This document shows positions 19,265-29,349 of a DNA stretch of 64,000 nucleotides, piece after piece; the stretch's first letter is position 1; the number at the start of each line of letters is the position of its first letter. The notes below the pieces were generated by a model that was not told where the DNA came from, ran no database searches, and saw nothing but the letters and a program-made list of their open reading frames with translations. Source of the stretch: Diplonema papillatum (taxonomy: Eukaryota > Euglenozoa > Diplonemea > Diplonemida > Diplonemidae). The translations under genes were made by a program, and so were the position numbers. Location: the NCBI GenBank assembly GCA_030068145.1, contig JAPJBO010000076.1:372001-436000 (forward strand), in the 5' to 3' direction.

Positions 19265-20149
19265 TCAAAGATGATTGTTGCACCGATGGTGGCGCAGCCG
19301 GGGGCGTTCTGACTGGCGGACGAGACCGCCTGGCAGGCGTGTGTTGACACGTTGTTCCGCGTAGTCAAGTAAATGTTCGTCAAGACACACCGTGACCCCG
19401 TCCGTGAGCTCGACGCCGATGACGGCGTACGACTCGTCGCAAGACTCGCTGCGGCCGGCGCTGGCGGGTGTTCGGACGTCGGGCCGCCAAGCGTCGGACA
19501 CCTCGCGCTCCCTGCCGGGGGAAGGCCCCACCAGCAGGTCGCGGATGCGCTTCCTCCATCGGCGGAGCGCCTCTGCAAACACAGGCACCGCGAGCCTCAG
19601 CCCGTACGTGGTGCAGGAGTGCAGCGAGATCGACGTGCACATGAGGATGAAGTCGTCTTTCAGCGACAACCCGACCCCGCCGCCTGCCATGTCCCTCCCC
19701 AGGAGCGCGCCTTCTAGGAGCAACTCGTACAGCTGGATCTTGACGGCAGGGTCGGAGGGTAGGTTGCACAGCAGGGAACTGTAGATGTAGAGCCCCTCGG
19801 TCTCGCTGTCGTACGAGATCATGATGGTATGCCGGTCGTCGACGTCCACGACGCACGTCTTCGTCGCGTCGAACTGCAGGTACTGGCCCAGCTGGTTGGA
19901 TAGATCCTCTAGGTTGGCTTCGGCCATTTCGGCGCAGTCGAGGGTGGGCCGACACGCCGCCTTCGCCGCCGCGCCGGGGCCGGCGGTGTCGAATGTCGGG
20001 GACCGCGAGGCGCCGCCGCCGCCCGGCGCCAGCGAGGGCCGGGGGCTCAGCAGAGCGAAGCCGTTGCCCGTAGTCGGCGCTTCCTTACTCGCCAGCGGCG
20101 ACGGGTCGGCGCGCGGCGTCGAGGCGTGGGGCGCCTGCGCTCTGTTCAT
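19265..20149 (-). CDS. CesT/Tir-chaperone-fold protein (eukaryotic)
   Basis: This 294-residue frame has, after a low-complexity Pro/Ala/Gly N-terminus of about 75 residues, a 130-residue domain. The domain contains NLEDLSNQLGQYLQF, a strand pair around CVVDVDDRHTIMISY, LYIYSSLLCNLPS, LLEGALLGRDMAGGGVGLSL and a final helix AEALRRWRKRIRDL. That order and spacing match the class I type III secretion chaperone (CesT/SycE) fold, best known from bacteria and also annotated in some protists. The function in a eukaryote is not established. The domain may start at an internal Met (MAEANLEDL). A donor ACG|GTGTGT near 19391 suggests the exon ends there and that the last 40 residues are intron or repeat. 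The upstream edge abuts a TTTTTTAGAG element and a CAG acceptor-like site. Confidence 0.65.
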   Translation of the reverse strand: MNRAQAPHASTPRADPSPLASKEAPTTGNGFALLSPRPSLAPGGGGASRSPTFDTAGPGAAAKAACRPTLDCAEMAEANLEDLSNQLGQYLQFDATKTCVVDVDDRHTIMISYDSETEGLYIYSSLLCNLPSDPAVKIQLYELLLEGALLGRDMAGGGVGLSLKDDFILMCTSISLHSCTTYGLRLAVPVFAEALRRWRKRIRDLLVGPSPGREREVSDAWRPDVRTPASAGRSESCDESYAVIGVELTDGVTVCLDEHLLDYAEQRVNTRLPGGLVRQSERPRLRHHRCNNHL

Positions 20150-20172
20150 GTTGAACGCCGCGTTCTGCTTGT

Positions 20173-20240
20173 TTTTTAGAGTTGAAGTTCGCTGGAGATT
20201 CCGGGGGTTCAGGGGGGGGGGGGGGGGGGGGGGGTCTTAG
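20173..20240 (+). repeat. Partial TTTTTAGAGT element followed by poly-G
   Basis: TTTTTTAGAGTTGAAGTTCG through TCCGGGGGTTCA matches the short dispersed element and runs into about 20 G residues. It lies directly at the 5' side of the CesT-like gene. Confidence 0.6.
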
Positions 20241-20519
20241 TTACTAAGTGAAATGGTGTGTGGTCTGGTCCTTTTTAAGATGGATTGTGTATGGCGCTCT
20301 CTCTCCCTTAAGGTTGCCGCCCGAGGGAACCGGCTGTGAACCGAAACTCGGCGCCGGTCTCTCCGGACTGCACCAGGAGAGAACTTCGCGGCGGATCACA
20401 AAGCACCCGGAAGGAGTCCGATGTGTCCGAGGAAGAACCAGAGAATGTGGAGGCGGTCGGCGTGATGGGCTTACTCAAATCCCAGCAGTTCAGCGGGTGC
20501 ACCGTGGTGGACTCAGCAT

Positions 20520-21149
20520 GTGCGTGGGAGAACGGGCGCAGTGCGAGGGTTCGCGCCACTGCCAGGGTTGGCACGTCATTTGCGAAATGAGCAGAAGGGT
20601 GTAGAGTGCGGGTACATCTGCACATGGCGGGCGACGCACTACCGGTCGACAGGCTGTCTGAACCTGCCTCAGGACAGTGCCATGCGGGCTTATGCCCGCG
20701 ACACTTTTGGGGTGACCGCGAGGAGTGTAGGATCGCTACGGGCATTGGACTGTCAAGAGGTCCACACCTTCTGCCTCCAACACGACATCGGGTTCTTTGT
20801 CACACCGCATGTGCTGACGTCGGCACTGGTGGAGTGGGCACTCAACAACCACTCACGGACCGAGGATACAGCAGGCCTACGTGACACAAACATTGTATTC
20901 CTACATTCCTCCGAAGGCAATACATTTGGCCACTTCATTCTGTTCCTCTGCGCACCCTGCAGCAAAGACGACACCGAAGAAGGTAGCAGCAGCAAAGGCG
21001 GCTCCCACCACAAAATATATCGCTGCGCGGGCAGGTGTCCCCCCACCCGAAGCGTCAACACAGCCTACTGTGCGGGTCGGGGCTACAGTAGGGTCACCGC
21101 TGAATGCCGTGTGATTCCCCAAAACCCCGGTTTAGAGCGTAGATTTTAG
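20520..21149 (+). CDS. Unidentified open frame, possibly a decayed protease-like segment
   Basis: A 209-residue open frame with ordinary composition between residues 35 and 145. It contains EVHTFCLQHDIGFFVTPHVL and later IVFLHSSEGNTFGHFILFL. The latter resembles the strand-turn-GHF-strand layout around the catalytic His of papain-like deubiquitinases, but no matching Cys box is visible upstream in the same frame. The C-terminal part switches character, and an alternative frame there is Ala/Lys-rich. It may be a mobile-element relic. I do not assign a function. The stretch 20248-20519 has no recognised feature. Confidence 0.25.
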   Translation: MRGRTGAVRGFAPLPGLARHLRNEQKGVECGYICTWRATHYRSTGCLNLPQDSAMRAYARDTFGVTARSVGSLRALDCQEVHTFCLQHDIGFFVTPHVLTSALVEWALNNHSRTEDTAGLRDTNIVFLHSSEGNTFGHFILFLCAPCSKDDTEEGSSSKGGSHHKIYRCAGRCPPTRSVNTAYCAGRGYSRVTAECRVIPQNPGLERRF

Positions 21150-21189
21150 TCCCAAGGCATCCCTGCTGCCCAAGCAGGGGGTTATGCAC

Positions 21190-21650
21190 TGCAACGGTTG
21201 GGTGAGGTAACTCACCAAAAAAAAAAAAAAAAAATGGAAATCGGGTGGGAGGTTGGGTTGATTTACACTACCTCGGATTGGGTTGGGCAGCGTTTTGGTG
21301 TCTGTATTCTGGGTTGGCAGGGGCAGGCTAGGTGTCTTCTGAAGGAGAAAGCTGGCTGCAGAAGGCCTAGGACATCAGATTCTGAGGCTCAATGTACCGT
21401 ACCGTCTCCCGGGGGGCGGTGCCCCCCGGACCCCCCCCTGCATTACGACTCGCCAGAGAAAACGGGCTTGGTGTCTATTCTAGCGTATTCTGAAGGAGAA
21501 AACGGGCTGCATAAGGTCCTGTGCCCAGTGATTTATATATGGGTCTGGGGCTCGGGGCCACCCCGAGCGCGAAAAAAAAAAAAAACTGACTTAATTTTGG
21601 GCTGGGGGTTGGGGTAGGGCCGGGTCACTACCAACCGGGATCAGCGGGGG
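21190..21650. other. Low-complexity stretch; no gene
   Basis: Poly-A tracts near 21218 and 21573 enclose G-rich sequence with a GGGGGGCGGTGCCCCCC inverted repeat near 21410-21430. A similar GC hairpin occurs at about 35790-35820 inside the Harbinger-like element. Confidence 0.5.
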
Positions 21651-21659
21651 TGAGGGACG

Positions 21660-21755
21660 AAGCCATGGCGAAAGCCATGGCGAAGTCATGGCGAAAGTCA
21701 TGGCGAAAGTCATGGCGAAAGCCATGGCGAAAGCCATGGCGAAGCCATGGGGGCA
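21660..21755. repeat. 11/12-bp tandem array (GCCATGGCGAAA)
   Basis: About eight units of GCCATGGCGAAA or GTCATGGCGAAA, each containing an ATGGC core, lie head to tail. Confidence 0.9.
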
Positions 21756-21835
21756 GGAAGAGTAAAACGGAGGCGGGAAAGAGGAGGCAGGAGGGCCAGG
21801 GGCGGAGGGCCAAAGGGGGTAGTGGGAGGCGAGAC

Positions 21836-22278
21836 GTTGACTACCAAGTCTAATTAAATTTGGGATCGGAAATTGAACGTTGACTACCAATTCTAATTTA
21901 ATTTGAGATCGGAAATTGAACGTTGACTACCAATTCTAATTAAATTTGGATTCAAAATTGAACGTTGACTACCAATTCTAATTAAATTTGGGATCGGAAA
22001 TTGGACGTTGACTACCAATTCTAATTAAATTTGGATCAGAAATTGAACGTTGACTACCAATTCTAATTAAATTTGAGATCGGAAATTGGACGTTGACTAC
22101 CAATTCAAATTAAATTTGGATTCAAACTTGAACGTTGACTACCAATTCTAATTAAATTTGGATTCAAAATTGAACGTTGACTACCAATTCTAATTAAATT
22201 TGGATTCAAAATTGAACGTTGACTACCAATTCTAGTTAAATTTGGGATCCGAAATTGGACGTTGACTACCCAATTATA
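21836..22278. repeat. About 42-bp AT-rich tandem array, about 11 copies
   Basis: Units carry GAACGTTGACTACCAATTCT and AATTAAATTTGG followed by either GATCGGAAATT or ATTCAAAATT. The array stops exactly where the deleted hAT relic begins. A single further unit (GTTGACTACCAATTCTAAC) occurs at 24299, on the other side of that relic. The array may therefore be the subterminal repeat of the hAT element. Confidence 0.9.
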
Positions 22279-22314
22279 TAGGAGAACACACGATAATCCT
22301 AAGAGACAACCGGA

Positions 22315-23863
22315 ATGCCGCCAAAAGGTCGGAAACCGCGGAAAGATGTTGCAGCTGCCAACGTATCTGGCACCCAAAGGGGCTCGATGGCCCACTTTCT
22401 TGCACCGGCTCCTGCCACGGCCCCTACCCGAACACCTACACCAGCTTCTTCCGCGACAACACCAGCTACGCTCTCTCGAGTTGGTGGAAGTGGGAGACAC
22501 TCGTTGGGAGTCACATTTTCGAGCTGCATCCACACTCGTGACCACGCTGAAGACATGCATGCACGCCGTGTTTTCCTTGTCTTGTCACGGTGAAGGGAAC
22601 GCGAAAGAGCAGGCACAGGCATTGCGCACTCAACTTAATAATTCGGTTCTCGTTGCATTGTTTCTTCTTTCAGTTGCATCTCCTATCCTGTCACGCTTCA
22701 GTGCCCAGTTGCAACGTGCGGACTTGTGCTGGGCAGAGGTTGGGTACCTAAAGGGGTTCTATGTGAACGAGCTCAAGACCCTAATGGATAGCCCAACAAA
22801 GTTTCCTGAGTACAGCTCCTGCCATTTGCAAATCAACTGGGCGAAGCCTGCCGACTGGGGAACACCATCCGTCACACACGAGTTTGTGGAGCAGTTTCAC
22901 ATGCAAATAGGAAAAACGTTCATCGACTCTCTTATCAAGGCAGTGGACAAGAGGCTGAGCGGGTTGCCGGTCCTGCAGGGCCTTGGGGTATTTGACCCCC
23001 GTGGTCGCCACTTCAAGCGGGCTTTTCAAGACGTTTCCCTTCATGGAACGACACCGGAAGTTGTTGCCCGCATCCAACCGGGAAGCCTAGAGGCGCTCGA
23101 GGGAATGCTCGAAGCTGCCCTGGACCACTTCGGGACCGAAAAAACAATGGCCGTTGAAAACGCTGCAGGAACGGTGGCTGAAACCGAGACCCCCGCATTT
23201 TTTGACGAGGGTACGATAAGCGACACCCGCACGGAGTTTCCTTCTGCCCTTGTGGAGTTTGCTCGAATACAGGCAAGTGCCCCCAAGACTTCGTTCACAG
23301 AATACTGCAAGGAATTCCTGAACAACCAGGCATTGCGATTACAGTACCCCCACACTACCCGCCTACTTCGCATTGCCCTTGTGTTGCCCCTCGGAACAGC
23401 ATCTGTTGAACGCTTGTTTTCAAAGGTCAAGCTCCTCCGAACCTACCTTCGGAACAGGCTTGCAAACAAAACTGTCCGCATGTGCCTGTTTGTGTCTTAC
23501 AACATCCCGAAGATCACAGAGGAGTTCCTCGATTTGCTTCTGAGGGAGTACCTTGCGACTCCTCCAAGGCCCGAAGGTAACGAGAGCGAAGAGGACGATG
23601 ACAATATTTCGTACACCAATGTGCGAAGAACACGACTGCAATTTGCGAAGATTTCGGTCTACTTCGAAGCGGCGAAGGCCATTCTGGCTGGAGATCGCGC
23701 AGGGAGCAGAATCCTGTGTCTTTGGTCTAGTCTTTCGGCCTACCTCTTTTTCCAAGCGGACCAAGCGCCCCCCCAGCGACCCTTGATCGTCGTTGCTTCC
23801 TTTTCTACACCGTCATCCCTTCTTTCCAGTGTCGTTCACTCCAAGCTGGGCGGTCAGAGGTAG
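22315..23863 (+). pseudogene. hAT transposase, internal deletion derivative
   Basis: A short frame from the ATG at 22315 (MPPKGRKPRKDV) gives the N-terminus with an Ala/Pro/Thr-rich linker. Near 22480 the sequence jumps, in another frame, directly to VEVGDTRWESHFRAAST. That box normally lies after the catalytic core, so the zinc finger and most of the RNase H-like core are missing. From there the C-terminal half is intact to LVLPLGTASVERLFSKVK and the basic helix. It continues to 23863, the last 60 residues probably being read-through. Internal deletion with preserved ends is typical of non-autonomous DNA transposons. Flanking GTTGACTACC repeats support the element boundaries. The family differs from the hAT at 1-4827. 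Confidence 0.75.
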
Positions 23864-23954
23864 CATGACGACAGAAGCTCACAGCATGCTATCAGAAGTA
23901 GCAGTACTAGAGGCAGTAAATACAGCCTTTGTTACGCTCATCCCGAAGGGAGAG

Positions 23955-24295
23955 AAGCTCTGAGGTTGGGCTGGTATGTTGGACTGGGCTGGGCTGGGTT
24001 ATGGGGCTGGGCTGGGCTGGGCTGGGCTGGGCTGGTAGTTGGACTGGGCTGGGCTGGTTATTGGGCTGGGCTGGGCTGAGTTGTTGGGCTGGGCTGGGCT
24101 GGGCTGGGCTGGGCTGAGTTTGTTGGGCTGGGCTGGGCTGGGCTGGGCTGGGCTGGTATGTTGGACTGGGCTGGGCTGGGTTATTGGGCTGGAGTTGTTG
24201 GGCTGGGCTGGGCTGGGCTGAGTTGTTGTGGGCTGGGCTGGGCTGGGTTTATTGGGCTGGAGTTGTTGGGCTGGGCTGGGCTGGGCTGGCACGGT
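23955..24295. repeat. GGGCT pentanucleotide tract
   Basis: Long runs of GGGCT are interrupted by short spacers (GAGTTGTT, ATTGGGCTGGAGTTGTT). Open frames here are repeat artefacts. Confidence 0.95.
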
Positions 24296-24299
24296 GCCT

Positions 24300-25570
24300 G
24301 TTGACTACCAATTCTAACTAATTTTGGATCCGGGACAGGACCCCGAGGGGAAAAAGGACTTTTCTTCAGAGGAGCAAAAGCTATATAAATCCCTGCCTGT
24401 GCCCAAGTGTTGGAAAAAAAAAAATTGACCTCACACCGGGTTTTTGGCTGACGCCGGGTTTTCCGCTCCAACCCCCAAACTTTTAAAGACCCCTGAAAAA
24501 ATCCAGTACAAAAAAAAAAAAAGACACCCCAAGGTCAGTTCCCCGTAGTTCCCCCATAGTTCCTCCTGGCTACACCGACCACACCAAATGGCGCTTTCTT
24601 CTGTTTGTGCACACGAGCGGGACTCACCTGCTTTGGTAACCACCAATACAATATTAACACAAAAAAGAAACCCGCGCTTGCAGCTTTCAACGTGAGCTCA
24701 TCCTCCAACGCAAAACTGGATAGTGTTCACTTTTAGTGGCTTTATTTTCCCTGCAACTCATCATTTGGGTCGATCCCATATCACGATCGCAACATACTTC
24801 CATTGTTTCCGTTACCATTCCCGAGAAGGAGAGAGATAGAGCGAGGGCCGCGGCCATGAAGCGGACAAAATGAGACCGAGATCGGTGGACCTGAGGGCCC
24901 CGACAGCACGAGAGAAGAGCAGACGAAGAGGGGGAAGGACCTCTAGCAAATGACTTTAGGGCAGGTTAACGAATAGTCGGCCCCCACGACCCGCCGGACG
25001 GAAGACAGAGCTTCCCGGGGCAGATACGGAAGCAAATGAGGCCAGACTATTCCGGAGCCCCGACAACACAGGCGAAGAGACGAGCGAAGTCGCCAGCACC
25101 GCGCGGAAAAGAAGCGTACACCGCGATCCAAAACCCTGTCAAAACTCATCTTCCCAGCGAAGGCGAGTGGCTTGAGAACGTATCGCTGTGCCTTTTGTGT
25201 GTGCCATACAAGTAGCTCCTTGACACCGACTATTGTTTCTCTGAGTCTGCGCAACGTATTATGAAGTCACAGGGACCAGAAACAAGATATGGCACACCCC
25301 TTGCGCTGAGAAGAGCATTCTTTAGGGGGTGCCCGGTGACTTTGTGCAGATTCTTGTTTCTGGTGCCTGGCCGACTTCGTATGTTCATCTTGTGGTGCGT
25401 TAATGATCATTTAGCTCCGAGGTGCGCATTTGAAAGATATGCCACGAAATCTTTCAAATGCGCCCCTCGGTTCCTATTTCTGACCCATCTTCCCCAACTC
25501 TGAGTATGGCCGGTGGCTTACCCTAAACAAGTCCCTTTTTCGCAAATTAACCCCCCCCCCCCCCCCCCCC
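24300..25570. other. No gene recognised
   Basis: This 1.27-kb stretch has poly-A and poly-C tracts (24415, 24511, 25551-25570) and short frames on both strands without domains. The longest, about 100 residues at 24943-25254 on the minus strand, has no recognisable motif. An inverted pair near 25428-25465 (GCGCATTTGAAAGAT and ATCTTTCAAATGCGC) forms a small hairpin. Confidence 0.5.
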
Positions 25571-25576
25571 GATAAG

Positions 25577-26524
25577 ATGAAACTCATGCGGCGCGGTTAC
25601 CGTAAGAGCGGTATGAAGAGTGGATTCCGCAAATGGCTCCTGGACACATACCCGGAGGCTAAATTTGGCGAGCATTGCGAGAAGGTGCGGGCCCATTTCT
25701 TCTGGCTCATTCATGAGGAGAACGGCTGGACCAACTCAATACGATGTAATACATGTGGACGCACTTCTTCCAGCAACCAGGCGGTGCAATGTCTGCAGAT
25801 TCCTTGCGGAAGGAAGCTGGAAGGTGCACCGGTTTGTAAATCCGGAGAGAGTATGCGACTGCAAGGCTGTAGGTACGGTGGTTGAAAGTATGGATCTCCG
25901 TCCGACAGCTGACTGTTCTGATGCAGTTTGGCATCTACACGAGAAACGGTGCCAGGCGCCAGAATGACGTGGAAGTGCCCCCCTTCTTCGGACCGCCGGA
26001 CCATCTGCTACGCCTCGCAGCCGTCGTGGTGCACATGGGGGAGGATACGGCTAGTGGACACTTCGTCACGTACGTTGCGCAAGACACGGGATGGATTCTT
26101 CGACGACCTGCAAGTCACCTCCGTCGACGACATTCCGTGGGGTGACGTTTACCTCACGGCCTTTGTCCGGATCTCCCGGAATGCCCACGACATGACTGTC
26201 CGTGCCCCGTCACCCTCCATGGTGCTTCCTGCTCAGGAACGACTACCCGACTTGCCTGCACCCCCAGATTCAGCCGGTAATTTGATGAGCCGGGAGTCGG
26301 AAGGATCACCTGACTCCCCCTGCCCCTTTGGTAGTTCACCACCCTCGGACTCCCAACGTCTGACACCGCATGGTCAGTTGTTTGAGCAGCAGTTAACGGG
26401 GTCCCCGGTGCTGCGGTGTCGACACTGCTCCATTGAGTGCACGAAGGATGGCCAGAGGTTTCAGGGTCTGAGGGGACTCCGCGCGCATGAGAGACGTTGC
26501 CACCTCGCGGGTGTGAGATTCTGA
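25577..26524 (+). pseudogene. USP-type deubiquitinase relic with C-terminal C2H2 finger
   Basis: Across three frames the landmarks of a ubiquitin-specific protease (peptidase C19) appear in the right order. A zinc-ribbon piece, SIRCNTCGRTSS (about 25737), is followed by VCDCKAVGTVVESMDLRP (about 25854) and DVEVPPFFGPP (about 25968). Then comes the His box RLAAVVVHMGEDTASGHFVTYV (about 26010, cited in parts), and FFDDLQVTSVDDIPWGDVYL (about 26096). The His box is complete; the Cys box would lie upstream and is not seen. After a Pro/Ser-rich linker the last 35 residues form a C2H2-like finger (CRHCSIEC, then LRAHERRCH). At least two frameshifts show decay. A USP next to a finger is unusual for a host enzyme and suggests a mobile-element protein, by analogy with LINEs that carry Ulp1 or OTU proteases. 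Confidence 0.55.
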
Positions 26525-27023
26525 TCCACGTCGTTTGAGCCTCATCTGATTCTTGATTGCTGGCTGGTCTATGTTTCACTCCGCGCCCGTTTACCCTGGC
26601 TAACGGGAAACAACTCGAAGTGTCTATACGAGTGAACGCACACTAACATGAGAGGATGAAGGCACGCATATTATACCGCCTGGCCCTGTACTAGGCGTAG
26701 TTTGAGGTTCCTCAGAGGGGAGGAAGCCCGTTGCCAAGAAGACTATGGCAAAACCCGCAGCCAAGAAGCGCAGGCAAAACCTGCCGCAAAGAAAGGTCAT
26801 GCAAAGAAGAAAGCGAAGGCAGCTAGGAAGCGCTGGAAATACTGCCTGCTGCACTTCTGGCGCTGAGGCAGATCGCTACATGTTTGCTGCTAGCATCAAA
26901 CATGTAGTGATCTGCCTGGTAGTTAAACTAAATCTATATCCCCCTAGGGGTGGCTGTTTACATTGCCTCGAAGAAAACGAGATGGTCCAGCGTCTTCTGC
27001 CTCATTGACTACTTTCTCCCAGA

Positions 27024-27560
27024 ATGAAAGCCGTCGGAACCTTCATTGCTGACGAGGGCCCGCTGAGTTTCGAGGAGGCACAGACGATCATTGGCATCGT
27101 ATCGGGAGACGAAGAGCTCGCGGCTGCGGCGACAATCCTATGGAGCTGTCGGATGGCGTCCGGAGACGTAACGATGCAGGCCCCTGGTATAGTTTGCATT
27201 GCTTGGTGGACCTCGAAAGAGGCAAGCCTTCGCCTGCACGAATCAGAAGTGTCCTACAGGCTCCCACTGAATATGGCGTCGAAAGTGAGAAGTTGGTTGG
27301 CGCGCCGTGGGACGTTCGGCAAGACGACCGCACAGACCCTGCTGCGTAGCGAGAAACGTTACGCTGGCTTGCTCTGGGCACAGCTGGAAGAGAGGCGCGC
27401 TACAGCACCTGACGAGGGGCGGTGCCGACTGGGAGGTGCTTCTGCTCCTTGCAAGGCACACATCGGTGACAGCACTGGGCGTTACCTTTGGGGATGCGTG
27501 ACCCCAGACCAGCGACGGACCGAAAGATTGTCTGCGCACCTGCACGCGCCAGTGAGGTAG
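27024..27560 (+). CDS. Unidentified open frame of 178 residues
   Basis: It starts MKAVGTFIADEGPLSFEEAQ and has balanced composition for about 100 residues, with a possible helical segment SFEEAQTIIGIVSGDEELAAAATILW, before becoming irregular. No family is recognised. It lies between the decayed USP relic and a hAT relic, so a mobile-element origin is likely. The stretch 26525-27023 contains only a Lys/Ala-rich short reading near 26730-26840 that looks like a basic protein tail. Confidence 0.25.
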   Translation: MKAVGTFIADEGPLSFEEAQTIIGIVSGDEELAAAATILWSCRMASGDVTMQAPGIVCIAWWTSKEASLRLHESEVSYRLPLNMASKVRSWLARRGTFGKTTAQTLLRSEKRYAGLLWAQLEERRATAPDEGRCRLGGASAPCKAHIGDSTGRYLWGCVTPDQRRTERLSAHLHAPVR

Positions 27561-27758
27561 CTTGTCCCGCAGTGTGACTGTCTCAGCAACGGTGTTTTTT
27601 ACCAGAGGGAATTCTTGTTCCCGTTGACCTTTGGATCGACCACCTGCGAGTCAGTGAAAAGACTCTCGGACCGAACTGCAAGGCGCGCAGCGCGCTGAAA
27701 ACTGTCGGGGCACAAGCTGGCGGACTCTCAACCGGCAAAAGAACATGGGCCAGGTCTG

Positions 27759-28379
27759 GTGTTCAATGACGCCGTGGAGCACGTGAACGACGGGTGCTTG
27801 ACGTTATCGCTTCACGCAATGTGCAGAATGCACTCTAATCACGCGACAAACCGCGATGCTACGCTTCCGAACCCCTCCGCTGCTCCAGTGCGCACCACCA
27901 GCGAAGCAGGTCGAGTCTACCAAGACCCTTGTCGAAGCCTTCCCAAAAAAGCTGTGACCCTTGTCGAGGCCTTCCTGAAAAAAGCTGTTTACTGCAGAGT
28001 GCAAGGCCGAGTTCGAACAGTCGGCTACTTCGACAATAAAAAAACTGGTTCGAGGGGGCCTACCGGGCAGCGGAAACTGCTCACCCACCTGAAGGAGTTC
28101 GCAGTTACTGTGTTGAGCATGACACCATGTGTCACCTCCGTCGACAGAGGGTTTTCAAATGGACCTCCTTTCTTCGAACAAGAGAAGGATCGCCTTGATT
28201 CGGCAGGGCTCATAATGCGAACGCAGTTCTTGGTAAACAGGCTCCTTCAGAGACAAAGAGAAAATGAAGAAGTCGCGGACGAAGAGGGAAGGCCGTGCGA
28301 GGCCACATCTCCCGTAAACTCTCCCAGGTCATCACGTCTGGAACGTGATTATTTCACAGACGTGGGAGGCTACAAATGA
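27759..28379 (+). pseudogene. hAT dimerisation-domain relic
   Basis: Within a 206-residue frame, EFAVTVLSMTPCVTSVDRGF stands where hAT proteins have the short LP-x-S-x-SVER-x-FS signature. It is followed by KDRLDSAGLIMRTQFLVNRL, the helix that normally follows. The central Glu of the SVER motif is Asp here and the loop after it is expanded. The N-terminal part lacks the catalytic core. This is an old, decayed C-terminus. A nearby relic at 28475 is from a different superfamily. Confidence 0.5.
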
Positions 28380-28474
28380 TCCCTAGAAGGGTGGACGACT
28401 AGATCCAGAGAAGAAGTGGCGGATGACACGCGGGGTAAGCAGAGTCGTATGGAAACAGCACCCGTCCTTGATCC

Positions 28475-28800
28475 GTGAAGGCGAACCGATGGGCGGGGTA
28501 TAGGGAGACTCTCCTGAGCCGCGGCAGCAAACCTGGCCGGTTCTTCAAAAAGGCGTTCTCCAACAAATCCAGGGGGATTTGGAAGGTGATCTGCCGTGAA
28601 GAGGATTGCAGCCGGGAGGTGCTCGCAAGGAAAGAGGCTACTGTTGCTGGGAGCCAGCTTAAGGTGACTAGCGTAGACAAGCACATGTGCGTAGGTTTCA
28701 TCCGGGCAGAGACGATGTTGTGAACGTTGCAACAATCGACTTGACGACAAAGAAGTGCATCTGCCGCAAGCTGCTGCTGGAAATGCTTCCGTGCAAGCAC
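28475..28800 (+). pseudogene. MULE transposase relic: DNA-binding domain joined to SWIM finger
   Basis: The first frame contains IWKVICREEDCSREVLARK and later VTSVDKHMCVG, a MuDR-type zinc-binding DNA-recognition domain (C-x4-C ... H-x-C). Just past its stop, another frame reads CICRKLLLEMLPCKHLP, a SWIM zinc finger (C-x-C ... C-x-H) that normally sits several hundred residues later. The catalytic DDE domain between them is gone. This is another internal deletion product, unrelated in sequence to the MULE at 42.8-45.8 kb. Confidence 0.5.
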
Positions 28801-29029
28801 CTGCCCTGATGGAACGCAGATTGCGTTTGTGACGGAGGGGACGAATAAACCTTCACACTGTTCCTGAGTTTGCGTCTTGAATGGCACTCAGGTAGCTCCT
28901 GACGAAGCCGTGTTCCTGGGCGAACACTTTCATCTCGATCCTCTGCGCCTTCTGCTTCATCCGGTGCACTGCAGAATCCGAAAGTGCTATGTCGTGTCCG
29001 CCTGCAGGGTCTTGTGGGCTGGAGATGCA

Positions 29030-29345
29030 GTCGCAGGTTCCGATGCTGCGCTGCAGCTGGGGGTGGGGCTGCTGGTGGGGCACCTCCTTGTGCCTGCGGT
29101 GGGTCCTGGACCAGGTGGGGCTGCTGGTGGGGATCCTCCTTGTGCCTGCGGTGCGTCCTGGTACAGTGCTTGCACCGGTGGGGTGGGGCACCTCCTTGTG
29201 CCTGCAGTGCGTCCTGGTACAGGTGGGGCTGCTGGTGGGGCTCCTCCTTGTGCCTGCGGTGCGTCCTGGTACAGTGCTTGCACTGGTGGGGCTGTTTGTG
29301 AGGTTCCTCCTGGAGCTTGCGGCGTCCTGGTGCAGTGCTTGCACC
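29030..29345. repeat. Imperfect tandem repeats of GGTGGGGCTCCTCCTTGTGC type
   Basis: Repeated blocks GGTGGGG(C/A)..CTCCTTGTGCCTGC, GGTGCGTCCTGGTACAGTGC and TTGCACTGGTGGGG vary in length. Frames remain open on both strands because of the composition; none is called as a gene. Confidence 0.85.
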
Positions 29346-29349
29346 TGCA

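Noticed and set aside
22105-22560. Minus-strand frame with NPNLIRIGSQRSI repeats
   Set aside because: Artefact of the 42-bp AT-rich array.
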